64,000 bases of DNA, from the NCBI GenBank assembly GCA_021796215.1, contig JAJYOK010000005.1, positions 1-64,000 on the forward strand. The letters run 5' to 3'. Each line of letters opens with the position of its first letter. Positions within the stretch are counted from its first letter, which is position 1. Made by a program: the position numbers and the translations under genes. The notes below the pieces were generated by a model. It did no database searches. It had not been told where the DNA came from and saw nothing but the letters and a program-made list of their open reading frames with translations. Shown here in pieces: positions 9,618 to 18,574 of the stretch. Source of the DNA: Bacteroidota bacterium. GTDB lineage: Bacteria > Bacteroidota > Ignavibacteria > UBA10030 > UBA8401.

Positions 9618-12600
9618 TTATTTGAGCATCAGCATTTTTTTAGTTTGAATAAAATTATTCACCTTAAGCGTGTAAAAATAGACTCCTGTCGCAACGGAAG
9701 CACCGGCATTATTCCTACCATCCCAAACAACCCGGTAAGTCCCTGTGGGACAATATTCATTAATCAGTTCTTTGACTTTCTGTCCAAGAACATTGTACAC
9801 ATTCAATGTAACAAAACCATTGCCGGGCAGCACAAAGCTAATAGTCGTCGTCGGATTAAACGGATTGGGATAGTTTTGAAAAAGGCTGTACGTCTGCACA
9901 ACATTAAGCGGTGCATTTACCGATGTTATGAAAGCTGTGTCAGCGAGAATCATCACAGCGGTTTGATACGACGAAAGTCTCATTGCAAAATTACTGATAC
10001 TTGTTCGATTAACCGGATATACACTGCCGCTCATCAGGTCATTTAAATAATATTGTTTTGCCGGCAATAGATTGAACAGAGCCGAATCAATAGAAAAACT
10101 GAACGTTGTCTGCCCTCCGGTTAGATTTGTAGCAATAAGCGCAGGCAATGAATCTACTACACGTGCAAAAGCAAAAATTGTGTCGGGTGAATTTGTACTC
10201 ACGGTAGAATATTTTCCAAATTCGAGCGCTTTGAATTTGTGCCTGTAGGCAATTAACTGTTGATAGAAAGAACGAAGATTATTCGGATCGCCCCAATTCA
10301 CAAGGCCTCGTTGAGTAATTTCTCCCACTTCTTGTCCCGCGTAAATTAACGGGATTCCAGGAAGCGTAAACTCTAAAGTAGCGGCAGCTCGTGTTTGTGA
10401 AAGGTTATATTGAGAAATAAAACGAGGTTCATCATGGTTTTCAATATATTTCATAGGAACTGCATATTGCGGATAATTGGGCGACGCATAATAATCTTCT
10501 GTGGCACCAAGCTGCGGGATTAAGGTGTTGTTTGAAAAAGCGTTGCGCAATGCATTGATGGTACTGTAATCATATCCAGCGTCGAATTTCTTGTCGAAGT
10601 AAGCACCACTCGTATCTTTTGCATCAAGCTCTCCAAGAAGGAATGCGTCGGGCTTAATAGTTTTTAACGAAGTCCGCCACCTTTGCCAGAATTCCGGCCC
10701 GTTCTTGCGAGTATCATTTATTCCCCATGCAACATCGCACCTGAAACCATCGACGCCATAATATTCCATCCAAAACTTCGCCATGTTAATGAGGTAATTC
10801 ATGTTTCTTGAACTGTCCGGGCCATCATAACTAATCGAAGGTAAATCGGTCCACGTAAACATATATTTGTAAGAACCGTCAGAATTCCAATCATAGAATC
10901 CGTGATAGGGCGACGCCGTGCCATATTTGACCGCATCAAGCATGAAGCTGTGTGTATTGTGCGTGTGGTTGACAACGTAATCCATCATCACTCTAATCCC
11001 GTTTGCATGAGCAGAATCAACAAAAGTTTTGAAATCACTCTTCGTGCCATATTGAGGATTGATGTCATAATAATTTTTAATTGCATAACCGGGGTTGCTC
11101 GGCGAAAGCTGCGGGGTAGGATGAATGGGCATAAGCCAAATAACATTTACTCCAAGATTTTTTATCTGCTGTATTCTATTTGTCAGGGCAGAAAAATTAC
11201 CATCAAGGCTGTAGGTCTTCACATAAATTTCGTAGATCACCGCGGAGTCAATCCATGCTGCATGCCAACGAGAGATATCCGGGAAATGAGCGCCCGCCGA
11301 ATCAACCACAAGCGCTACCCGTTGATATGCCGTATCCTTTGAAGTTGCGCACGTCAACGTAAAAAAGTAATCTCCGCTTGCTGATGGTACCGAAAATGTC
11401 GTTGCAGATGAAGTCGTTGAAGAAAAGTTAATATGAGCCGGATTTGTACCATCCTGAGACCAGCTAAATGCCTGTGAAAATCCATCCGGATTCGTTGTGC
11501 CACTGCCGTCAAGTGAGACAGTGCTGCTTGAAATGTTTTTCACGATGGTGATGTTCGGCTTGTGATCTTTAATCCTGTTGAAATAAATTTTTACGCTATA
11601 ACTTGTTTCACTCGTTCCATATTGCACGGAAGCTTGAAGTTTATTAATTCCTTCAGAAAGAACAACATTGACCGATGCTGTGTCATTAACAAAATTAAGA
11701 TTATAATTGGCTGCTCCAACCGCGAGTGTACCTGCATGCACGCTTGAATCGCTTACAGAAACATAAACCTTAATCGTGTCGCTCCATCGTATTTCTCCAC
11801 CGTCGGTGAGGATTCTGACATAAGGCTTATGAGCTAAAGAAGAAGAAATATCACCCGGCATGATGAGAAGCGCGCCTCTCTGATTTGAAGCGAGTTTCAC
11901 ATACCGCGAACCGCCGTTCTTGAACGAATAATTGAAATTCGAGAGATTGCGCTTTTCTATTTGAGCATTATAAAAAAATCCTGCATCATAAATGTTCGGC
12001 TGCTCATCAAAAAGCGACCCGCCATACGTCTGTGTTACTTTCCAAGCGCCAGTAGCATTTCCAAGATAAGAATAGGCAGTGAAATACCATCCTTTCGCAA
12101 AACTCCCCATCACGGATTCTAAAACGCTTATCGGTATTTTAAACGTAAAAATGCCTGATGTTTTGGCATCGGAATTCAGCGTGATGCTTGCGGCTGAAGG
12201 TGAAGAAATATTTGAACTTGTATCAATCCGATTCTCCGTTCCGGCGAGCACGGAAGAATTCGGTGGAGCAATGACAAAATACACTCCAATATTTGTAAAA
12301 TCGGGGATTTGAACTCCCGCTTTGTTCGGATCTAAAACGAGCGAGCCACCAACAGAATTTACAATTTCAAAGGAAACACGAGTGTAATCAGAAATGGAAG
12401 ACATGGCAACAGTAAACAGAAGCGAATCATCTGTTGTATTTGTAGCTATGTCTATTTCTTTTATATCAGCAGATCCACCTGGACTGAATGTAGGATATTT
12501 GTAATTTCCCGGCCCATTGTCATCAAGGTCAGCATCGATATAATGAAATCCTGAGTTTTGGGGAAAAACTCCAAACGTTAGATAACTGGTCGCCGAATTT

Positions 12601-13835
12601 CCATTGACATCCGCACCGATGAATTTAAGCTGGTGCCTGCCCTGAGTCGGGATAAAGGAGCTTGTCTGAAAAAAAACACCGCCGGCAATCGAATCAGTTT
12701 TTGTCACAGAAACCGGTGAGCCATCTAAATAAACAACGATCGAGGATTTATTTATTGTCTTATCAGAATCGCTCATCATCAAGTTGCCACTCACAGAAAT
12801 GGAATCGCTTGCGATAAAGTTCTGTCCTTGCCTCGGCGAAACAATGTTAAAATATGGATTCGAAACAATGTGTTTAACGGCTATTGTTTCAAAATCGGAT
12901 GCCATAAGAGGATTGTCTGGATCATCTATGTACTGACCGCCGTTAATTATGTACTGGTATGGCGATGGAGTTCCAATTGGCAACTGTTCGGTAATTGAAT
13001 ACACGCCGTCACTGTCTGGCCCCGCGAGCGGGTCACTTCCGTAGCTATTGAACGCTCCTTTTACAGAAACAGAATTGAGCTTGCCAACAAGTTTAAAATT
13101 AGGCGACTGTGGATCAAAATAGAAAGTGTACGGTGCCGCAATGATTTGGTCAACCACTTTGAATGTGGATAGTGCTGTATCAACCCCACCGCGCGAGTTC
13201 TTTACAGTAATCATCACCGTGTGAGTCGTGAACGAAAAAGGCGCCGGAGTAAATGAAATTGTCCGAGAGGTCGTATCAAAATATTGGCCGGCATTTGCTA
13301 CGGGGGTATTATCAACTGATATTCCGATATCCGCTGCGGCTACATCCGAACTATCCGACCATGAAACGTGAGCAAAAATGAGCGAAGAAAAATTATTGAT
13401 AATTGAGCCATTCATCGGAGAAACATAATACAACATCGGGTCTTTCACATTGAGAATGCTATTGTTATAACCCGAGCCGTCAACCTTCGAATTGTCTGGA
13501 TCGGTAATCCACACATCAACAACTGTATCGACGCCATTAATGGAGTACGTAACGAATTTGTATGAATAGACAGCGGGCAACAAGTTCAATGTTGTTGTCC
13601 ATAAGTTATTGCCGTCATTCTTCAGAGGTATGACGTGTTGATTTGAACCGGTTCCGTCAGGATTGTTTCCCCAATTATTCATTGTGCCATTCAAACCAAC
13701 GCCTGCCTCATTTGTTAAGAGAGTTCTGTTTAAATGAAACGTGACGGGAATAGCATTCCCTGTAGACTGTGCAAATGAAGCCGACACTGCCACTAAGAAG
13801 AGAGGAAAAAATGTTTTTGTTTTTAAATGAATCAT
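9618..13835 (-). CDS. Large T9SS-exported GH13 enzyme (amylase/pullulanase-like)
   Basis: The 1405-aa protein has a signal peptide (ending ASFAQ) and CBM48-like E-set domains (GTMNNWGNNPD; VKGAFNSYG). Around residue 442 a segment (DADLDDNGPGNYKYP) resembles the C-terminal binding domain of glucodextranases. Ig-like domains follow, then a GH13 barrel from about 867 and a T9SS tail ([10 protein letters not shown] near 1323, ending KKMLMLK). The catalytic regions are MDYVVNHTH (about 953), GFRCDVAWG (about 1033), GELDAK (about 1070) and ENHDEPR (about 1133), all intact. The glucodextranase-type module suggests contact with alpha-glucans or the cell surface. It is the largest hydrolase here and lies 31 nt after the PorV-like gene, in the receptor operon. 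The precise bond preference is not readable from sequence. Confidence 0.87.
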   Translation of the reverse strand: MIHLKTKTFFPLFLVAVSASFAQSTGNAIPVTFHLNRTLLTNEAGVGLNGTMNNWGNNPDGTGSNQHVIPLKNDGNNLWTTTLNLLPAVYSYKFVTYSINGVDTVVDVWITDPDNSKVDGSGYNNSILNVKDPMLYYVSPMNGSIINNFSSLIFAHVSWSDSSDVAAADIGISVDNTPVANAGQYFDTTSRTISFTPAPFSFTTHTVMITVKNSRGGVDTALSTFKVVDQIIAAPYTFYFDPQSPNFKLVGKLNSVSVKGAFNSYGSDPLAGPDSDGVYSITEQLPIGTPSPYQYIINGGQYIDDPDNPLMASDFETIAVKHIVSNPYFNIVSPRQGQNFIASDSISVSGNLMMSDSDKTINKSSIVVYLDGSPVSVTKTDSIAGGVFFQTSSFIPTQGRHQLKFIGADVNGNSATSYLTFGVFPQNSGFHYIDADLDDNGPGNYKYPTFSPGGSADIKEIDIATNTTDDSLLFTVAMSSISDYTRVSFEIVNSVGGSLVLDPNKAGVQIPDFTNIGVYFVIAPPNSSVLAGTENRIDTSSNISSPSAASITLNSDAKTSGIFTFKIPISVLESVMGSFAKGWYFTAYSYLGNATGAWKVTQTYGGSLFDEQPNIYDAGFFYNAQIEKRNLSNFNYSFKNGGSRYVKLASNQRGALLIMPGDISSSLAHKPYVRILTDGGEIRWSDTIKVYVSVSDSSVHAGTLAVGAANYNLNFVNDTASVNVVLSEGINKLQASVQYGTSETSYSVKIYFNRIKDHKPNITIVKNISSSTVSLDGSGTTNPDGFSQAFSWSQDGTNPAHINFSSTTSSATTFSVPSASGDYFFTLTCATSKDTAYQRVALVVDSAGAHFPDISRWHAAWIDSAVIYEIYVKTYSLDGNFSALTNRIQQIKNLGVNVIWLMPIHPTPQLSPSNPGYAIKNYYDINPQYGTKSDFKTFVDSAHANGIRVMMDYVVNHTHNTHSFMLDAVKYGTASPYHGFYDWNSDGSYKYMFTWTDLPSISYDGPDSSRNMNYLINMAKFWMEYYGVDGFRCDVAWGINDTRKNGPEFWQRWRTSLKTIKPDAFLLGELDAKDTSGAYFDKKFDAGYDYSTINALRNAFSNNTLIPQLGATEDYYASPNYPQYAVPMKYIENHDEPRFISQYNLSQTRAAATLEFTLPGIPLIYAGQEVGEITQRGLVNWGDPNNLRSFYQQLIAYRHKFKALEFGKYSTVSTNSPDTIFAFARVVDSLPALIATNLTGGQTTFSFSIDSALFNLLPAKQYYLNDLMSGSVYPVNRTSISNFAMRLSSYQTAVMILADTAFITSVNAPLNVVQTYSLFQNYPNPFNPTTTISFVLPGNGFVTLNVYNVLGQKVKELINEYCPTGTYRVVWDGRNNAGASVATGVYFYTLKVNNFIQTKKMLMLK

Positions 13836-13866
13836 TATATATGGTAATACAAAAAATCTTTGGAGC

Positions 13867-14874
13867 TTAGAATCCGATTGTCAATCCAAACTCCTGCAAG
13901 TCTTTCAGCAGCCCGTAATTCTCATAACCATAATCGAACTTAATGTTAAATTGTGAAGTAATGTCATAATTAAGTCCTATACCCAAGGTAAGGCCTTCCT
14001 CGCTCCCAGGCACAAAAAGAGACTTATATCCGAATCTCAAAGAGACGAATTCGTTAAAGGAATACTCCCCACCAACATTCATTGTTTGTACATTATCACT
14101 CGGGTGCAATGCATCAACTGCAAGAGTGAGCCTGCTATCTGAAGTCTTTATGACATCCATTGCCAAGCCAATTCTAAATATAAGTGGGAGCGGATATGAA
14201 CCAGTGTAATACTCGGCCGGTATTTTTGAATTATCACCTGCGACAGACGGATCAGGGTTGTGCGTAATATAAAGGTCTTGACCTGACATCTGCATATCTG
14301 TGCCAAAATTTGCTATCTCCATTCCAATCTTCATGTCGTTAAACGGTGTAATATAAAGAAGGCCTGCGTCAAGAGCGTAGCCGGTTGCAGATTCCCTCCA
14401 TATTTGCTGAATCACCATTTTCGCTGTACCGCCTATTGAAAACCGGTCAGTTAAGTTTCTAGAATATGAAATGCCGATTGCCCAATCGTTGGCATCCCAT
14501 GTCTCGCCAGTTCCATCAGGTTGACTTACCGTTGTAACTTCCGAACTTCCGTATGCAAGATTCGTAACACTCACGCCAATAGCATTGTTCTCATCAAGCG
14601 CCACCACCGCAGCAAAGAAATTATAACTCGTACCAACCAAGTAATTTGTGTGTTCTAATAGCACTTCATTACGGTCCAATCGCGAGATGCCCCCTGGATT
14701 CCAATACAGTGCGGCCGGGTCATTAGCTACGGCAGTAAATGCGCCTCCCATAGAAATTGCACGAGGGCCGGCACCGATTCCTAGGAATGGCGCGGCTGTT
14801 GTACCCACCTTATTTTGTGAGTACACTTGAGTGAGTGCAAGAAAAAAAATCAGAACTAGAATACGTTTTTTCAT
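13867..14874 (-). CDS. PorV/PorQ-family outer-membrane barrel protein
   Basis: The 335-aa protein has a signal peptide (ending TQVYSQ) and the opening TTAAPFLGIGAGPRAISMGGAFTAVANDPAALYWNPGG, typical of PorV/PorQ-family barrels (UPF0164-like). PorV is the T9SS shuttle that passes cargo to the sortase; members outside the core T9SS set are often found beside secreted proteins and their role is unclear. Here the gene sits between the 1223-aa large protein and the exported GH13 enzyme, suggesting dedicated help in exporting or anchoring those proteins. GAGGACCTGAG before the ATG is a good ribosome binding site. A second family member lies at 59514, again next to a large protein of the same family. 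Confidence 0.82.
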   Translation of the reverse strand: MKKRILVLIFFLALTQVYSQNKVGTTAAPFLGIGAGPRAISMGGAFTAVANDPAALYWNPGGISRLDRNEVLLEHTNYLVGTSYNFFAAVVALDENNAIGVSVTNLAYGSSEVTTVSQPDGTGETWDANDWAIGISYSRNLTDRFSIGGTAKMVIQQIWRESATGYALDAGLLYITPFNDMKIGMEIANFGTDMQMSGQDLYITHNPDPSVAGDNSKIPAEYYTGSYPLPLIFRIGLAMDVIKTSDSRLTLAVDALHPSDNVQTMNVGGEYSFNEFVSLRFGYKSLFVPGSEEGLTLGIGLNYDITSQFNIKFDYGYENYGLLKDLQEFGLTIGF

Positions 14875-14887
14875 CTCAGGTCCTCAT

Positions 14888-17800
14888 TTACTTGATGATC
14901 GCAAGCCTACCGTACTTTTGACCAACTCCAGGCGCGTCGACAAGATAGAAATATACTCCATATGCAACATCAAGATTTTCTGATGTTCTCAAATCCCAAT
15001 CGATTGTACCGTCCGAAATATTTTGAGACGTCGGCATAATCAGTTTTCTAACAAGTTCTCCGCGTACTGTGTAAATATAAATAGTAGATGCTGCCGGGAG
15101 GTGAATGAAAGAAATTTTTCTCTCTCCCCTGCCGCTTGTAATAGTCGGCGGCAACGGCGATTCTTGAGAAGTCGCTGCGATATAAGGATTTGGTACAACT
15201 CTGATCATCTCGAGTTGATTGCTAGCAAGCTTTTTATCTACAATGGCTGATCTAGTAGTAATGGTAAGTTGATCGCCATTGATAAACGGCTTCGCCACAC
15301 GTATACTCAGTGTATCGCCAAGCGTCGGAAGATGATTCGTAGTGTCTGTACCGACAGGTGACAATGCCCAGGTTATAAATGTCGTGTCTGTTCCCAATTT
15401 CGTCTTTGCTTTAGCCAGAAGGATTACAATGTCATCAGCAGAAAAAAAACCGCATCCGATATTATCACTTATACAATCTGGTTCGAGTAATGCATATGGC
15501 ACCAAACCACCTGTGCGAGGGTCAACTACACGGAAATTAGTATTCTCTTTCGCAATCGTCAGCGGGCTTCCTTGATACGTGATAGTCAGGTTGGTAGAAG
15601 TATCTGTCTTTGAGGAATCAAATACGAACGTGTAATCTTCAGGATACACAGTACCTGTATCTGTGACCTCACTATACTGAAATGGATTGAAGGTATATTT
15701 GAAATTGGGTTTAGAATATGTCTTGTTCCAATTTGAAGTTGTATCATATGCTACAGTCCAGTCATTATCTACAGTAATATACATCCCATTGAAGGTATAC
15801 TTGTCGCGATCACCTTCAACCTGTATGGCATTGAGAGGAACTTGTGGCACTCCAAAAAACATGAGCGTATCAGGAGACGAAGAATTTGTGAAATCAATTA
15901 CGTAGTAACCAGTTGTCACAGGCAAAACGCCGTTGATCGTATCTGCAAACCCTATCCTGTAAGTTTTGTCTGGAACGAGCCGGGGATCAACAACGTTGAG
16001 ATACGCCTTCCCTGTGCCAAAAGAAGGAATTCCTTGTGCTGGTGCAAAAAGATTAGGAACATCAGGTCCAACATAGCCGGCAGATGGCGCTCGTGGAGTC
16101 ACAAAAGCCGTATTAACATCCTGCCGCACTTGTCCATTCGCAGCAATTGTTATATACTTCGGGTCCTCTGCTGGATACGTGTCAGCTTGTTCGTCTCCAG
16201 TTGTGTAGGCAGTCACTGCATAGTAATATCCCTGCCCATTTTGTAAGGCTGTGTCAACATAGGTGTGAACGATACCTCCGTCATTTCCAAGATAGAACGT
16301 TGGTAAACCCGCAATATCCTGAGACGGCGGAAGAAAATACCCTTGCGTGCCATCATTAAGATCAAACGTTGCTAATGCTTGTCCTCCCGCTTCTGTAAAA
16401 CCCGGATCGGTCGAGCGGTAAATTTTATACCCCTCAAATGAAGCAGCCTCTTCAGCGTTGCTTGTCCAAGTGAGTGTAACTTTCTTATCGCCTGGTACTG
16501 CTGTCAGATGCGGCTTGGGAGGAGGTAGCACGAAATCATAATTTTTGTCATAAATCCTTTGAACAATTTGCTTGTTCCTAAATATCTGAGAGAAATCTGC
16601 ACCGAAGACCAACGCCAGTGAAAACCGCTCCGTGTGTTCAGGTAACAATGGGAAATAACCTGAAGAATAAATAAAGTCTCCATCTTGAGGAAGAGCCGGA
16701 ATAACATCGAAGTACCCCGGGACCATGCGGCTCCACAATGTCTCATTATTGTTCATTGGCGGAGACGAAGTCTGATTGAAAAAGTTAAAACTCGTCAGCC
16801 CAATTTGGTCAGACTCGTTGACATCGGTTTTATCAAAATGAGGCTCTCCTTCAGTTGGTATCCCATCGCCTTCACCTTGGTCATGAGTATTGGGAACCCC
16901 ATCAGCACCGATATCGTCTTTCTTCGGGTCCCAATTACCATTTTCATCGCCGGACCAATGGGATTTTATAGTACCCGGATATTTACCCGTAACAGGATCT
17001 CTCGGCTGAGTATAATCAGGAACCCAACCAGTAACGACATGTCCCGGCCCGGCATCACGGCTTTCATCAATCATAGTATTATTAAGTCCGGCACCCGTAA
17101 AATAATTTTTATAATAGAGTGGCCTCGTATCAGTCCGATAGACTTGTCCTGTGGTTGTTTTGAAAACTCTTTGATAATGAATGCTGTAATTTTCGTCTAT
17201 CAAACCATTAAGGTTGTCGTCTAAACCATTGTTTGCGACTTCAAACAGAGTTTCCCCATTATAGATTTTGTAAGAAGTTCCTAAAGAATAAACAGTGACT
17301 GTATCAGTATCGCTATGCAAAAGGGTGTCAAGGTTGACAATCGTTCTCTCGTAAGTATTCTGATCAATTAAAATAATTTTGTTGTTCGGCCAGTTAGAGT
17401 TACTACCTGCGCTTGTCCGAGAAAGAGTTCTTGACATGACAAAAGAATTTGTAGTCGAATTAAAGGTGAAGTCGGACTGCTGAAATTGCGGGCTGGTCGG
17501 ATCAACTGCATCGTTATCGTTGTCAATGCCATCAAATTGATTGCCGGGGCTTTCTAAGTACGCATATCCAGCATAACCCGTATTATTCCTCACGCCGGTT
17601 AGTACTCTGTTAAGAGGAATCCATAAAGGATCAGACGTTTTATCATCGGAATCCCAAGTATACGTTAAATTATTGTTCACATCAAAAAATCCAAGGTCAT
17701 CCGAGCAATCCACATATTGCTGTCCAACATCGCCAACACATCCTCCAACGACTTCTCCGAAAACTGCCTTTTTATAGGTGGTAGTGCTTATATTAGTAAT

Positions 17801-18559
17801 ATCATAGAGCCAAAAAAGAACATCCTGCGCTTGCACTTGTGACCACTGTAATCCCCTTACGCGAACAACAATACCAATACCATTTCTCGTAGTGTCAGTT
17901 GAATCGGGATGGAATCCATAAAAGGTGCGTGTTTGTACACTATTATCTTGAGCATCGTCCATAACGAAATAACTTTCCTGATCTGCGCTGAATACACCTT
18001 TCCCAAAATAGCCATTCCACGCGGCCTGTCCACTTGAATCAACCCAATCTGGATGATCTGGCCAAAACGAAGGCCACGATGAAGGAACATTGCTCAAAGC
18101 AAGCGTGTCCTGATTCTGATTCACATACCCGGGCTCGGGCTCAAAACCTTGAAAATGACCGTCCCGAGAATCGACCTTTGCAGATTGGCCTGTTCGTGGT
18201 CCGGGTGATATAGTAACTGAATGCACCGTGCTGCTGAACACGGGGTTGCCAGTATTGTTAACACCAACCTGATATGTTCCAGGAAGCTCAACACCGACAA
18301 GCGGCGTTACATCACCTATGTAGCTGTCTTGGGTCATAGGGTATGGCCAGGCACCACGAATATCGTTCGGGTCGGTTCCAGATATAGAGCCATTGTTCCG
18401 AAACGTCAGTGCAATTCTATTCCCATCGTGGATTCCAAATCTAACATTGAGCGCATTGCCTCTATGCGTTTTTGCGTAAGGAATCAGATTGTCTTGTTGA
18501 GAATAAGACATCGAAATTAACAAAAGGAGCAGAAAAATCAGAATAACTATTTTTCGCAT
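14888..18559 (-). CDS. Large secreted protein with FN3 domain and calcium-type repeats, unknown function
   Basis: The 1223-aa protein has a signal peptide (ending ISMSYSQ). Its middle part is rich in Asp/Asn loops like thrombospondin type 3 calcium sites (GIDNDNDAVDP; GLDDNLNGLIDE). A fibronectin type III domain follows (AVPGDKKVTLTWTS...YKIYRST), and the C-terminus is a FlgD-like Ig fold beginning VVPNPY and ending YGRLAIIK, a divergent T9SS-type tail without PNPFNP. I do not recognise an enzymatic domain. It is paralogous to the protein at 60556-64000: the SWPS..W region, LQWS segment, DDLGFF and FN3 domain align by eye. It lies 15 nt after the TonB receptor gene and 13 nt before the PorV-like gene. 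That position is where a SusD-type protein would be expected, so a role in glycan capture is possible but unproven. Confidence 0.75.
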   Translation of the reverse strand: MRKIVILIFLLLLLISMSYSQQDNLIPYAKTHRGNALNVRFGIHDGNRIALTFRNNGSISGTDPNDIRGAWPYPMTQDSYIGDVTPLVGVELPGTYQVGVNNTGNPVFSSTVHSVTISPGPRTGQSAKVDSRDGHFQGFEPEPGYVNQNQDTLALSNVPSSWPSFWPDHPDWVDSSGQAAWNGYFGKGVFSADQESYFVMDDAQDNSVQTRTFYGFHPDSTDTTRNGIGIVVRVRGLQWSQVQAQDVLFWLYDITNISTTTYKKAVFGEVVGGCVGDVGQQYVDCSDDLGFFDVNNNLTYTWDSDDKTSDPLWIPLNRVLTGVRNNTGYAGYAYLESPGNQFDGIDNDNDAVDPTSPQFQQSDFTFNSTTNSFVMSRTLSRTSAGSNSNWPNNKIILIDQNTYERTIVNLDTLLHSDTDTVTVYSLGTSYKIYNGETLFEVANNGLDDNLNGLIDENYSIHYQRVFKTTTGQVYRTDTRPLYYKNYFTGAGLNNTMIDESRDAGPGHVVTGWVPDYTQPRDPVTGKYPGTIKSHWSGDENGNWDPKKDDIGADGVPNTHDQGEGDGIPTEGEPHFDKTDVNESDQIGLTSFNFFNQTSSPPMNNNETLWSRMVPGYFDVIPALPQDGDFIYSSGYFPLLPEHTERFSLALVFGADFSQIFRNKQIVQRIYDKNYDFVLPPPKPHLTAVPGDKKVTLTWTSNAEEAASFEGYKIYRSTDPGFTEAGGQALATFDLNDGTQGYFLPPSQDIAGLPTFYLGNDGGIVHTYVDTALQNGQGYYYAVTAYTTGDEQADTYPAEDPKYITIAANGQVRQDVNTAFVTPRAPSAGYVGPDVPNLFAPAQGIPSFGTGKAYLNVVDPRLVPDKTYRIGFADTINGVLPVTTGYYVIDFTNSSSPDTLMFFGVPQVPLNAIQVEGDRDKYTFNGMYITVDNDWTVAYDTTSNWNKTYSKPNFKYTFNPFQYSEVTDTGTVYPEDYTFVFDSSKTDTSTNLTITYQGSPLTIAKENTNFRVVDPRTGGLVPYALLEPDCISDNIGCGFFSADDIVILLAKAKTKLGTDTTFITWALSPVGTDTTNHLPTLGDTLSIRVAKPFINGDQLTITTRSAIVDKKLASNQLEMIRVVPNPYIAATSQESPLPPTITSGRGERKISFIHLPAASTIYIYTVRGELVRKLIMPTSQNISDGTIDWDLRTSENLDVAYGVYFYLVDAPGVGQKYGRLAIIK

Positions 18560-18574
18560 AGACTTACCTTTGCC

